A stretch of DNA of 54,303 bases from Ignavibacteriaceae bacterium (lineage in GTDB: Bacteria > Bacteroidota > Ignavibacteria > Ignavibacteriales > Ignavibacteriaceae). Position numbers and translations under genes: made by a program. The DNA is taken from positions 1 to 54,303 of the forward strand of contig JADLAF010000244.1 of the NCBI GenBank assembly GCA_020848375.1, in the 5' to 3' direction. A model generated the notes under the pieces. The model ran no database searches and had not been told where the DNA came from. It was given only the letters and a program-made list of their open reading frames with translations. This document shows, piece by piece, positions 1 through 8,550 of this stretch (positions are counted from its first letter, which is position 1; every line of letters starts with the position of its first letter).

Positions 1-586
1 AGTCACCACAAACTAATGCCGGACCGTTTCCAAGACCCTGCATGTGCAAAACGTGGGCGCCGACTGTCTCAGATGAATCGCGATCCATTAAATCCTGGGG
101 AGGATATATTATTGACGGATTGCTGAAATCACCGTGGCAGGTGTTACAAGCATTCGGACCTGTTGGCTGTGTATGACAGGTAAGACAGTTTTTTGCAGTA
201 AAACCACCGTCGAACAAAACACCATGACAGCCCTGACAATCAGACATATCCCAGTTCTTTGCTTTGATCATCTTTCCGTGAAATTGACTTGAGGAAGGAT
301 CAAGCATCGTTGAAGGATGGCTATGACAGCTTAGACAGTTAGCTGCTTGGCCATTGCCTCGAAGATTACCTCCATGACAAGATTTGCATTCTGAAAGATT
401 AGCGCTGCCATTCGCAACGAGAATTCCATGGAAATCACCGGAATTCGGATTGCTAATTCCTGATGGATGTACTCCGATAGGGGGCGGGCTAGAAAGATTC
501 TCATTCAGTTCACTGGAGCATCCAGCAAGAAACATTACCGAAAAAAGAATAAGAGAGATATATACTTTTACAATTGACTTATTCAT
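1..586 (-). CDS. Multihaem c-type cytochrome lipoprotein (partial, C-terminus off window)
   Basis: Seen directly: an ATG at 586 opens a frame that runs off the left edge, so only about 195 residues are visible. The N-terminus is a lipoprotein signal with lipobox LAGC (Cys23 would be lipidated). Five CxxCH haem-binding motifs follow at about residues 67, 84, 117, 134 and 147, with extra His residues (for example in FHG segments) that could be distal ligands. A Shine-Dalgarno-like AGGTG overlaps the stop of the upstream 14-haem gene, only 7 bases away, so the two are co-transcribed. Inference: an outer-membrane-anchored electron carrier, perhaps the outermost part of the conduit formed with the barrel and cytochromes upstream. 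The total haem number is unknown because the gene is cut. Confidence 0.8.
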   Translation of the reverse strand, partial: MNKSIVKVYISLILFSVMFLAGCSSELNENLSSPPPIGVHPSGISNPNSGDFHGILVANGSANLSECKSCHGGNLRGNGQAANCLSCHSHPSTMLDPSSSQFHGKMIKAKNWDMSDCQGCHGVLFDGGFTAKNCLTCHTQPTGPNACNTCHGDFSNPSIIYPPQDLMDRDSSETVGAHVLHMQGLGNGPALVCGD

Positions 587-593
587 AATACAC

Positions 594-1805
594 CTAATTA
601 GCTCCGTGACAATAACCGCAGAAACCAATACCTTTTATTCCGTTTGGTCTGGCGTTTGCATCTGTGTGACAAGTAAAGCAGATAGATGAGAGATCATCAT
701 GCCAGTCACCGTTTACGGAAGAGAGGAATCCCTTTGTATGGGTTTTGGCATTAGTGTTCTTTATTCCGTCTGCATCTGAGTGGCAGAGGATACATGCAGG
801 ATCAGCACCCTGAGTATCATGGCAAGATGCACAATTCTCGATATCCCGTTTTGCCAATGTAGCATGAGTTCCACCGCCGCTGCCGACCCCGAGCATAATA
901 AAGCCGGCCTGAGCATGTGAGGAGGGGATAACACCTGCAAGAGCAAAGTCCTGATCATCACCCGCATGGCATTCGCCGCAGAATGTCTGAACCTCATGAC
1001 ATGACTGACAGTCTGCTGACTTATTTTTAGCGTCCATGCCGTGTGTAAAACGGTAATTCAGTTCATGAGCTTTTTGGATTTTTTGCAGTTTACGCGGTGA
1101 GAAAATCGCCTGTCCTCCATACGGTGTGTAGAAACTGTTTGATGAGTTGGTGACATCAAGTGCAGTTGTTGAACTATGACACTCCTCACAGGTGTTGTTG
1201 TCATGGCACATCATACAATCAGCGGTAGGGGAGCCGGCCATAAATTTATGTGATCTGCTGAAATTAGCAGTGAGATGCGTTTCAGGTGTCAGATCAGCAG
1301 TATTCAGATGACAGGTTTCACATGCGTTAGAAGCTAATTTAGTTTCAGAGTGACAAGTGTTACAGGTCGCCATTCCGGGATTATAATTAGCTAAATTAGT
1401 AAGCTGCTCATTTTCGGCGATACCTGCGTGACAAATCTGGCAGTCAGTGTCTGCGTCAATATGCTGAAGGTGACTGAAAACTAATTCAGACGGTTTCTTT
1501 TCCGTAAAGGCCTGGTAGTCATCAGTAGTATGGCAGGTGCCGCAGGCATCACTGTCATTCACGTCATGACACTCTGCGCACTTTTCCTTTTCAGGGAGTA
1601 GTCTTCCTTTTAGGTCAGCCGCAGTAGTTGCCGGAACGTGACAGTCCTGGCAGGAAGATAAATCCTGATGAAGTTTGTGTGAGAATTTTATATGGTTATC
1701 TTTTTCTGCTTCAGCTATTGCATTCTGATTGAAGAATGAAGAACCTGCAATCAGGAAGATGAAACAGGCAGAAATAAAGGCAGAGTAAAATATTTTCAGT
1801 TTCAT
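594..1805 (-). CDS. Secreted 14-haem c-type cytochrome
   Basis: 403 residues with a Sec signal peptide (hydrophobic core about 8-25, probable cleavage after AIA at 31). Fourteen CxxCH motifs can be counted from residue 52 to the last few residues (CGYCH just before the C-terminus), one per about 25 residues, which is typical of periplasmic or outer-membrane electron-transfer cytochromes. There is no lipobox and no membrane anchor, so the mature protein is likely periplasmic or held by the neighbouring barrel. The start follows the barrel stop by one base and has GGGAG upstream, indicating translational coupling. Substrate or partner cannot be read from the sequence. Membership in a porin-cytochrome complex is inferred from the adjacent barrel gene and lipoprotein cytochrome. 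Confidence 0.85.
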   Translation of the reverse strand: MKLKIFYSAFISACFIFLIAGSSFFNQNAIAEAEKDNHIKFSHKLHQDLSSCQDCHVPATTAADLKGRLLPEKEKCAECHDVNDSDACGTCHTTDDYQAFTEKKPSELVFSHLQHIDADTDCQICHAGIAENEQLTNLANYNPGMATCNTCHSETKLASNACETCHLNTADLTPETHLTANFSRSHKFMAGSPTADCMMCHDNNTCEECHSSTTALDVTNSSNSFYTPYGGQAIFSPRKLQKIQKAHELNYRFTHGMDAKNKSADCQSCHEVQTFCGECHAGDDQDFALAGVIPSSHAQAGFIMLGVGSGGGTHATLAKRDIENCASCHDTQGADPACILCHSDADGIKNTNAKTHTKGFLSSVNGDWHDDLSSICFTCHTDANARPNGIKGIGFCGYCHGAN

Positions 1806-1806
1806 A

Positions 1807-3081
1807 TTACAATACTCCCAGATTTGTATTAAACCAATAATTTGCCTTAATCAAAAGACGGAGGTCATTACTGTAGATTTTGTTATTCATATATTGCATC
1901 TGCAGGTCAAACGAAAGTGATTTTAGCGGTTTAATATTTACACCGCCCAGCAGTGTCGTTAAATTATTTGTTTCAGCATCCGGGCTAAGTTTGTAATCGG
2001 TTAAAGCTAATCCAAGTGACGGAGTAAGCAGACCTTCTAAGAAAGTTTTTGCCAGATAGAGGGAAATTGACTGCATTTCACCGGCATAGCCGCCGTTTCC
2101 TCTGTATGAAAGGGAACCGTATTCTGTTGTAAGACTGAAGCCGTATCTGTGGGAATTGTCATCTTTGTAGTTGATGTAAGCAAAGTTAGCACCAAGTCTG
2201 AATCCCGGCATAAATTTATAACCGAATCCGATTTCACCTTCAAAAGTATTTCCGTAATCAAATACGGAAAAGATCGAGTTATATCTTACAGTCGGTTCAC
2301 GGTAGAGGATATATGCTTCTGCGTCAATTTGATCAGTTACGTTAATGTCTGACTGAACCTCTAATTTGGAGAGCTTAGATATATTAAGGTCATATTCAGT
2401 CTTCAGCCCGGCGAACAGATTTTCGGGGCTAAAATCAGCATCGAGGAAAATATATCTGAACTGATTAGAGTTCTGTTTGATGAGCAGGGTGATAGGGTTA
2501 AACTGATCATCAAGGCGTGTAACTGAATAGTCAGGGCGCTTCAGATTTTTTGCCGAGTATCCGGCTTTAACTCCTAACAGGCCACCAAAGTTATAGGATA
2601 GCGTAGCGGCCGTTACGGAATTGTCAGCAAAATTTTCTGCAATTTTCATTTTCTGATATGAAGGCAGAACACCGCCGTAGTGGAAATTAGCTTCAAAATC
2701 AGAATAGGTCCCTTTAAGCGAAATTCCGTCGTAAAGACCGGTTGCCGGGCCATTAAAAATTGAGTGCCTTCCTAATTTGAACGAAAAAACATCCCACAAT
2801 TTCCTGCCTTCAAGGTGAAAAGTATAAAGACGTAAACGGTCTTCGCCAAAGGAGGATTCGCTGAATGATTCGTAACTCAGGGAGGTACGGAGAGAAAATT
2901 TTTGCTGATTGATGTTGAGGTAGAGACTTTGTGCACCGTGGAGGATAGACTGGGAACTCCCAGCGGAATCAAATCTCTCGAAGCCGTAGGCCCCGAGAGA
3001 AATTCTTCCGTTAATATTTTGTCCGTTTAAGGAGAAGGCGGTACAGCAAAGCAGGTAGAGGATTATTATTCTGCTTTTCAT
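1807..3081 (-). CDS. Outer-membrane beta-barrel (porin-like) protein
   Basis: 424 residues. An N-terminal signal peptide (IIILYLLCCTAFSLNGQ region) is followed by a run of short amphipathic segments alternating polar and aromatic residues (for example KFSLRTSLSYESF, SLSFDLQMQYMN), the pattern of an outer-membrane barrel. The size would suit about 16 to 22 strands. There are no CxxCH motifs. The gene sits between a tetrahaem and a 14-haem cytochrome gene (gaps of 13 and 1 bases), the arrangement known from porin-cytochrome gene clusters in which the barrel sheathes a cytochrome wire through the outer membrane. That role is inferred from context; no named family was recognised from the residues. 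It could also be a general porin. Confidence 0.7.
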   Translation of the reverse strand: MKSRIIILYLLCCTAFSLNGQNINGRISLGAYGFERFDSAGSSQSILHGAQSLYLNINQQKFSLRTSLSYESFSESSFGEDRLRLYTFHLEGRKLWDVFSFKLGRHSIFNGPATGLYDGISLKGTYSDFEANFHYGGVLPSYQKMKIAENFADNSVTAATLSYNFGGLLGVKAGYSAKNLKRPDYSVTRLDDQFNPITLLIKQNSNQFRYIFLDADFSPENLFAGLKTEYDLNISKLSKLEVQSDINVTDQIDAEAYILYREPTVRYNSIFSVFDYGNTFEGEIGFGYKFMPGFRLGANFAYINYKDDNSHRYGFSLTTEYGSLSYRGNGGYAGEMQSISLYLAKTFLEGLLTPSLGLALTDYKLSPDAETNNLTTLLGGVNIKPLKSLSFDLQMQYMNNKIYSNDLRLLIKANYWFNTNLGVL

Positions 3082-3094
3082 ACTGTTGCTTTGG

Positions 3095-3646
3095 TTATTT
3101 CTGCTGTGGAACTGGGTGTTTAATTAATTCCCAGGCCTCTTTCATGTCTCTTTCGACAAAGGTGGGGCTTTCGGAATTATGGCATGTTACGCAATATTTT
3201 TCTAGGTCCTCGTACATGATCAGACCATTTTCTATTGAAAGCTCTCTGCTTTTCATAATTTTCATGTCCTTGTATGCTGAGCCGGGACCATGACAGGTTT
3301 CGCACTGCACGCCGTCTTCGATCTTGAATTTCTTGCCGAGTTTTGCCGGTTCAACATTGTAACCAGAGGTGTGGCATCTCAGGCAGTTTTCAGTTTTTGC
3401 AGCCGGAGTGGTGTATCCCAGATCTTTTGCAATCTTATCAGCTTCCGGGGTCAGGAGGGTGTTATAAGCGTTTGCGTGCTTGCTGTTCTTCCAGATTTCA
3501 AGCTGTTTACCTTGTTTTTCTGTTTTATGGCAGGGAGCACATGCATCAACACCGATGTAGCTGAATTCTTTTTTGTCCTGTGAGAAAACTTCCTCAACAG
3601 AAAAAAGGAAAAAAACAGCAATTAGTGAAAGAAATAACGTTTTCAT
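3095..3646 (-). CDS. Tetrahaem cytochrome c (c554-like)
   Basis: 183 residues with a Sec signal peptide (about 1-22, cleaved near VFSQ). Four CxxCH motifs occur at residues 36, 88, 115 and 152. The start VDACAPCHKTE, the conserved WKNSKHANAY stretch with a His after the first haem, and the third motif CETCHGPGS followed by a spacer are typical of the cytochrome c554/NapC-type tetrahaem proteins used in periplasmic electron transfer. First gene of the cytochrome operon; GAGGA sits just upstream of the ATG and the promoter must lie in 3647-3800. Probable role: shuttling electrons from the inner membrane or periplasm to the downstream cytochrome-barrel module (inference). Confidence 0.8.
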   Translation of the reverse strand: MKTLFLSLIAVFFLFSVEEVFSQDKKEFSYIGVDACAPCHKTEKQGKQLEIWKNSKHANAYNTLLTPEADKIAKDLGYTTPAAKTENCLRCHTSGYNVEPAKLGKKFKIEDGVQCETCHGPGSAYKDMKIMKSRELSIENGLIMYEDLEKYCVTCHNSESPTFVERDMKEAWELIKHPVPQQK

Positions 3647-3917
3647 GTTTTTCCTCGGTTAATGTTCATTTTACTAAGTTTACTTCAATTTTCATTCCAA
3701 ACAAAGCCGATAGCTTCCGTCTTTTTACAGAGATTAGAGCAAATTTAGCGTGTTTTTTTGAATAATTCGCCTAAAAAATTGTTAAAATGTAGAATGCAAC
3801 CGGTATTCTATGAATTGGGAATCTCCTGTTTGTCCGGCTATTTCACCGTTCATTGAATTTTTTCCGCTTATTGAGCGGATATGCCTAAATTGGGTCATCA
3901 AAAATCTGAGGAAATCG

Positions 3918-4844
3918 TTGAATTCACTTGAAGCAGTCAAATTAGTTAAGTTATTCGGAAAAATCAGAGCAGTAGATGGAGTATCATTTTCCGTGCCTGA
4001 TAACAAAATCTTCGGACTGATTGGTCGGAATGGTGCTGGAAAGACCACAACAATACGGATGATAATGAATATCCTGGCTCCTGACAGCGGAGAAGTAATC
4101 TACAAAGGTGAGAAAATCGGTGACAAATTCCGGTCATTGGTCGGGTATTTGCCTGAGGAACGCGGGCTCTACAAGAAAATGAAGGTTATTGATACAATCA
4201 ATTTTTTTGCTGATGTGAAGGGTAAAACCCAGGAACAGGTCAAATCACGAGCGGAATATTACCTCAAAAAATTTGAACTTTACGACCGCCGGCTCAGCAA
4301 AGTGGATGAACTTTCTAAAGGGAATCAGCAGAAAGTACAGTTCATTTGCACTATTATTCACAATCCTGATTTTATTATTCTTGATGAGCCATTTTCCGGG
4401 CTTGATCCGGTTAATACTGAACTGCTCAAAGAAATAATTCTTGAACTAAAGTCTGAGGGAAAGATCATCATTCTCTCTACCCATCTGATGGAATTTGCCG
4501 AAAAACTCTGCGATGACATCGTTTTAATTAACAACGGCAAAGTTGTTCTTTCAGGACCGCTGCAGGAGCTGAAAAGCCGCTTCGCAGGTGATGTTGCTCT
4601 GCTTGAAACCAATGATGATGTGCAATACCTGAGTCAATCTGACTATGTTGAAAGAGTTGGAAGAAACGGCAATCAGTATTCTGTCAGATTAAAACACAGA
4701 GAAGATGCCCACAACCTCCTGAGTGAGCTGGTTGCCCGGGATGTAAAGATTCAGCGGTTTGCTGTTAATGATATAAGTCTTCATGAAATATTTCTTCAGG
4801 TAGCGGGGAATGAAAGCGGGAATTTGAACGGAGGTGTAAAATGA
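3918..4844 (+). CDS. ABC transporter ATP-binding protein (NatA-like)
   Basis: ATPase of an ABC-2 type exporter. Walker A GRNGAGKT at residues 36-43, a signature-like LSKGNQQK, Walker B IILDEPFSGLDP, and H-loop STHLM are all present, followed by a C-terminal extension ending LHEIFLQV as in the DUF4162-type subgroup. Start choice: the frame is open back to an ATG at 3810, but the 36 residues it adds look non-coding (cysteine- and proline-rich, unlike the family). The TTG at 3918 has GAGGA six bases upstream and gives MNSLEAVKLVKLFGKIRAVDG, which matches family N-termini, so a TTG start is preferred. It overlaps the permease gene by 4 bases (ATGA). The substrate is unknown; sodium or drug export are the usual roles. 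Confidence 0.85.
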   Translation: MNSLEAVKLVKLFGKIRAVDGVSFSVPDNKIFGLIGRNGAGKTTTIRMIMNILAPDSGEVIYKGEKIGDKFRSLVGYLPEERGLYKKMKVIDTINFFADVKGKTQEQVKSRAEYYLKKFELYDRRLSKVDELSKGNQQKVQFICTIIHNPDFIILDEPFSGLDPVNTELLKEIILELKSEGKIIILSTHLMEFAEKLCDDIVLINNGKVVLSGPLQELKSRFAGDVALLETNDDVQYLSQSDYVERVGRNGNQYSVRLKHREDAHNLLSELVARDVKIQRFAVNDISLHEIFLQVAGNESGNLNGGVK

Positions 4845-6103
4845 AGGGTATGAGAGCAATTTTACGCAGAGAACTTCGGGAAAAACTCTTTTCAAAGAGT
4901 TTTATCATGATGACTCTTTTTATCCCCCTGTTTATTATCGGTATAATGGCACTACAGACCTACATTATGACATTCGAGGATGATGAGAATGTGGTGCTGA
5001 TCATTGCCTCAGAATCGGCTCAGTTGCTGCAGGAGCTCAAAAAGGAATTCGCTGAAGAGGAATATATAAAAAGCGGATATTATCTGCTACGCTATGAACA
5101 TCTCAGCGGTATAAGCATGGAGGGGTCACTTGAGAATCACAAGAAAGACCTTTCAAAAGAAACCGTGACAGGATATTTTTATCTGCCTGAAAAATCAATG
5201 AAGGACAAATCCATAACCTATTATTCACTTAACCCGAATAACAGGACTCTTTTTTCGAGGGTAAAGGATCAGATAAATAAGGTGCTTCTTGATCTTTATT
5301 TCAGCGATAAACAACTTTCAGAAGAGGAACTGGCATTTGCCAAAAAAGCAGTTGATATCAAGGGGATGAGGATAGGTCTGGATGAAAGTGTAAAAGAGGA
5401 AAGTTACGGTAACTCTGTTGCTGCTTTTCTTATAACATTCCTGCTATATATGAGTCTGATAATGAATGGTACCAACATGATGAAATCAGTTCTCGAAGAA
5501 AAAAGCAACCGGATTGTTGAAGTTCTGCTCTCCTCAATTAGACCGATTGACATGATGGCAGGTAAGATACTCGGCACTGCATTAACCGGAATTATTCAAA
5601 TGGCTGTGTGGCTCTCACCGATGATGATAATCATTGGAACGAACTGGTTCACACTGCCTTCCAATTTTGAATTGCAGCTTGACCCCATGATGCTGGTTTA
5701 CTTCCTTTTTAACTTTTTTATTGCTCTGGTGACCTTCCTTGCCTTGTATGCCGCAGTTGGTGCCATGTTTGACAACGATCAGGATGCTCAGAATGGTATG
5801 TGGCCTGTGATGATGCTTATAATGATTCCCTTCTTCATTGCTCTGGGGATGCAAGGGAATCCAGGCAATGAGCTCGCCCGAATCGCCTCGATGCTGCCTT
5901 TTGCCTCATTTATAGTAATGCCGGCCCGCGCGAGCGTAATTGATGTGCCGACCTGGCAGTTTATCCTTTCAAATCTTGTTGGAGTGGGCACCTTACTTTT
6001 AATGTTCCCACTTTCTGCCAAAATTTACCGCACAGGTATTCTTATGACGGGTAAAAAACCGACCTGGGGCGAGATAGTAAAATGGCTCAAATATAAAAAT
6101 TGA
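4841..6103 (+). CDS. ABC-2 type permease (NatB-like)
   Basis: 420-residue inner-membrane partner of the preceding ATPase, translationally coupled by a 4-base overlap. Topology seen in the sequence: one membrane helix at about 20-42, a large extracytoplasmic domain to about 195, then five hydrophobic helices (around 200-222, 240-268, 280-308, 320-340, 370-395). The phrase VLEEKSNRIVEVLLSSIRP after the second helix is a hallmark of NatB/YhaP-type ABC-2 permeases. A strong intrinsic terminator follows at once, so the two genes form a complete two-gene exporter. The transported substrate cannot be told from the sequence. Confidence 0.85.
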   Translation: MKGMRAILRRELREKLFSKSFIMMTLFIPLFIIGIMALQTYIMTFEDDENVVLIIASESAQLLQELKKEFAEEEYIKSGYYLLRYEHLSGISMEGSLENHKKDLSKETVTGYFYLPEKSMKDKSITYYSLNPNNRTLFSRVKDQINKVLLDLYFSDKQLSEEELAFAKKAVDIKGMRIGLDESVKEESYGNSVAAFLITFLLYMSLIMNGTNMMKSVLEEKSNRIVEVLLSSIRPIDMMAGKILGTALTGIIQMAVWLSPMMIIIGTNWFTLPSNFELQLDPMMLVYFLFNFFIALVTFLALYAAVGAMFDNDQDAQNGMWPVMMLIMIPFFIALGMQGNPGNELARIASMLPFASFIVMPARASVIDVPTWQFILSNLVGVGTLLLMFPLSAKIYRTGILMTGKKPTWGEIVKWLKYKN

Positions 6104-6107
6104 TTCA

Positions 6108-6135
6108 AAAAGCCCGGCACGCCGGGCTTTTTTGT
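6108..6135 (+). terminator. Intrinsic terminator after the ABC exporter genes
   Basis: A GC-rich inverted repeat AGCCCGG/CCGGGCT with a four-base loop is followed by a run of six T. It begins five bases after the permease stop codon. Confidence 0.85.
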
Positions 6136-6241
6136 TCCACTGGGTTTTGTTGGGGCGGATTTGGTTTTTAAACTGCTAATTCAGGAATTCTTAGTAAATT
6201 TTCCCATGAATTCCTTTATTACTAGATACCGGTAAACGATC

Positions 6242-6694
6242 ATGATCTTAGATTCAATTTCCAATGCTCAGATTTATTATCCAATCCATTTTGGGTTTAG
6301 TACCGTGTTTGAGTTTCTGGGCAGTAACGATGTGACCTGCCTTGAAGACGGTAAATATGAACTTGATGGAGATGATGTATTCTTAATTACAACAACTTAT
6401 CAGACAAAAAAATTTATTCAGGACGGCTGGGAGTCACACCGCAGATATATAGACATCCAACTGATACTTGAAGGGGAGGAGATTATATATTACAGTCCGC
6501 TTGATTCTCTTAAAGAAACAGATTCATATTCAATCGAAAAAGATTATTTAAAACTCAGAGGTGAGGGGGTACCGCTTGTGTTAAAACCAGGTAATTTTAT
6601 GATACTTTTTCCTGCTGACGGACATCAACCTGGAATTCAAACAGGCACAGATGCTCTACCGGTTAAGAAAATGGTTTTTAAAGTTAAGGTCTGA
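6242..6694 (+). CDS. YhcH/YjgK/YiaL family protein
   Basis: 150 residues, the usual length for the family, with its landmarks: ESHRRYIDIQ at about residues 60-70, GEEIIYYSP, and FPADGHQPGI near 119, which place His and acidic residues in a cupin-like metal pocket. Known members (EbgC, YiaL, NanQ) are sugar mutarotase/anomerase-like proteins acting on sialic acid or other sugars; the present substrate is unknown. It is followed by the M14 peptidase after 6 bases, so the two are probably one transcript. There is no signal peptide; a cytoplasmic protein is expected. Confidence 0.8.
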   Translation: MILDSISNAQIYYPIHFGFSTVFEFLGSNDVTCLEDGKYELDGDDVFLITTTYQTKKFIQDGWESHRRYIDIQLILEGEEIIYYSPLDSLKETDSYSIEKDYLKLRGEGVPLVLKPGNFMILFPADGHQPGIQTGTDALPVKKMVFKVKV

Positions 6695-6700
6695 TCAAAT

Positions 6701-8362
6701 ATGGAGGAGATGACATTCAGTACCGTGTGCGAGAAAACTGATTATAGACGCACATCAAATTTTAAAGAGACTATTGATTACTATCGCAAACTTAGTAAAC
6801 TGTTTCCACAGGCACAATTAAGTTTTCCGGGAAGTATTTCAAACTTCCGGAAAATTCCGCTTGTCGAAATTTCAGATGGGGGCTCAGGTCCAAAATTTAC
6901 TTTATTGATTCAAAATTGTATTCATGCGGGGGAACCCGAAGGCAATGATGCGACTATGATTCTGGCAAGGGAAATTCTTACCTCGCCAAATTGTAAGGCG
7001 ATTTTAGAAGGGCTGCGAATTCTCATTCTTCCAATTTTGAATGTTGAAGGGCATCTGAATTATAGTAAATATCATAGGGTTAATCAATCCGGACCGCTCT
7101 ATCAAGGGTGGAGGACCAATAACCGTAATTTAAACCTAAACCGTGATTATTTAAAAGCAGATTCTGATGAGATAAAATTTTTTCTCAGTTTAGTTAATAA
7201 GTACAAGCCGGATTTGTTCGTTGATAATCATACTACTAATGGTCTTGATTATCAGTACCATATTTCCTATTCGATTGAAAAGGAACCAATACTCTCACCA
7301 GAGCTTACCGGATATGCTCACGGAAAATTCCTCCCATTCCTGCAGGGGAGACTTACGGAGGCAGGAATTCTTCATACTCATTATATTGAACTGATGGGTA
7401 CCGAACTTGAACACGGGTTAAAACGAATTGCAGGAATGCCAAGACTTTCAACAGGATATATGGCTTTGAGAAATCGTATTGGTCTTTTAGTGGAGACACA
7501 CTCATTAAAGCCGTTTGAAAACAGAATTAAATCAACTCTTGAAATAAATCGGGGTGTTGTTGAGTTTGTTCTCGAAAACAGAGAGGAACTCATGAATGTT
7601 AATAATCTTTCAGAAGTCAATGACTTACAGACATATTCAGCGGAGAAAAGTAGTTTTGCTGTTAATTGGGAAACTGCCGAGTCTTTTACAAGGGAGAATT
7701 TTGCGGCATTCAAATATATTACTGAAATGAGTCAGGTTACCGGAGCCCCGGTTAAAAAATATACAGATATTCCTGAAGATGTTGTAGTGCCGGTTTTTAA
7801 GGATTCAAAGTATTTGATAAAGATAAAACTACCTGAGTATTACGCTATTCCTAAGACCTTTTGGGAAATCCATAAAATTCTTAATCTGCACGGGTTTAAA
7901 TGTATAGAGAATATAGAATTAATACAGAAGGCAAAGCGCAATATAATTACCTCTTATTCATTTGCTTCGCAACCCTATGAAGGCCGATTTCGGATTAAGG
8001 AATTTACTTATATAACGGAAAATAAATTTAAAATCCAGAATAGGGATTATTATCTATACAGCACTGCACAGGTAAATCCCAGAATCCTAGGTTTTTTACT
8101 TAATCTTCGTTCCCCTGAGTCATTTTTTCAGTGGGGATTCTTCAACGCATTTTTTGAAAGAAAAGAGTATGCTGAGGACTTTGTCTTTGAGCCGATTGCA
8201 AAAGAAATGCTTGATAATCATCCGGAACTGAGAATACTCTTTAACAAAATGCTAGAGGATGAAACATTCAGGGACAGTCCGGCGGAACGATTGGATTTCT
8301 TTTATAAAAGATCGCTTTATTGTGACAACAAAGAAGGGATTTATCCGGTTTTCTTTATATAA
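6701..8362 (+). CDS. M14-family zinc carboxypeptidase-like protein
   Basis: 553 residues. The M14 active site is visible: zinc ligands H75 and E78 (HAGEPE), H177 (DNHT), and catalytic E265 (VETHS), plus the substrate-binding NLNRDY segment around residue 145. The C-terminal half (about 300-553) shows no recognisable domain and probably forms a beta-rich accessory region. No signal peptide is seen at the N-terminus, so the enzyme appears cytoplasmic unless the start is misplaced. It probably removes C-terminal residues from peptides or deacylates amino acid conjugates; the substrate is not predictable. It shares a transcript with the YhcH gene. Confidence 0.75.
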   Translation: MEEMTFSTVCEKTDYRRTSNFKETIDYYRKLSKLFPQAQLSFPGSISNFRKIPLVEISDGGSGPKFTLLIQNCIHAGEPEGNDATMILAREILTSPNCKAILEGLRILILPILNVEGHLNYSKYHRVNQSGPLYQGWRTNNRNLNLNRDYLKADSDEIKFFLSLVNKYKPDLFVDNHTTNGLDYQYHISYSIEKEPILSPELTGYAHGKFLPFLQGRLTEAGILHTHYIELMGTELEHGLKRIAGMPRLSTGYMALRNRIGLLVETHSLKPFENRIKSTLEINRGVVEFVLENREELMNVNNLSEVNDLQTYSAEKSSFAVNWETAESFTRENFAAFKYITEMSQVTGAPVKKYTDIPEDVVVPVFKDSKYLIKIKLPEYYAIPKTFWEIHKILNLHGFKCIENIELIQKAKRNIITSYSFASQPYEGRFRIKEFTYITENKFKIQNRDYYLYSTAQVNPRILGFLLNLRSPESFFQWGFFNAFFERKEYAEDFVFEPIAKEMLDNHPELRILFNKMLEDETFRDSPAERLDFFYKRSLYCDNKEGIYPVFFI

Positions 8363-8384
8363 ACTTTCTGATTTAATTTTGGCA

Positions 8385-8430
8385 TTTTATTCGAATTTCC
8401 GGTAATTTTGGTGGTAAATTCCGAATAAAA
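8385..8430. promoter_or_regulatory. Inverted repeat upstream of the tyrosine degradation operon
   Basis: Arms TTTTATTCGAATTT (8385-8398) and AAATTCCGAATAAAA (8416-8430) are complementary except for one extra C, separated by 17 bases. The right arm is not followed by a T run on the plus strand, so it is a poor terminator for the peptidase gene. Its position about 120 bases before hpd suggests an operator, which is inference. Confidence 0.4.
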
Positions 8431-8550
8431 TTAGGCGAAATACAATATTTATCTATCAAAATTGTCGTAATAATTAAGGTTGTTTGTTTTTAATTAGGGG
8501 TCTGCTTAGTTTTGCAACATCATTATTCAAAATCTTACCGGAGTTATTTC

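Noticed and set aside
384-689. 101-codon plus-strand frame over the two cytochrome genes
   Set aside because: It lies antisense to two frames with signal peptides and CxxCH motifs and has no family likeness.
3810-3917. N-terminal extension of the ABC ATPase from ATG 3810
   Set aside because: Composition unlike coding sequence and no ribosome site; TTG 3918 fits better.
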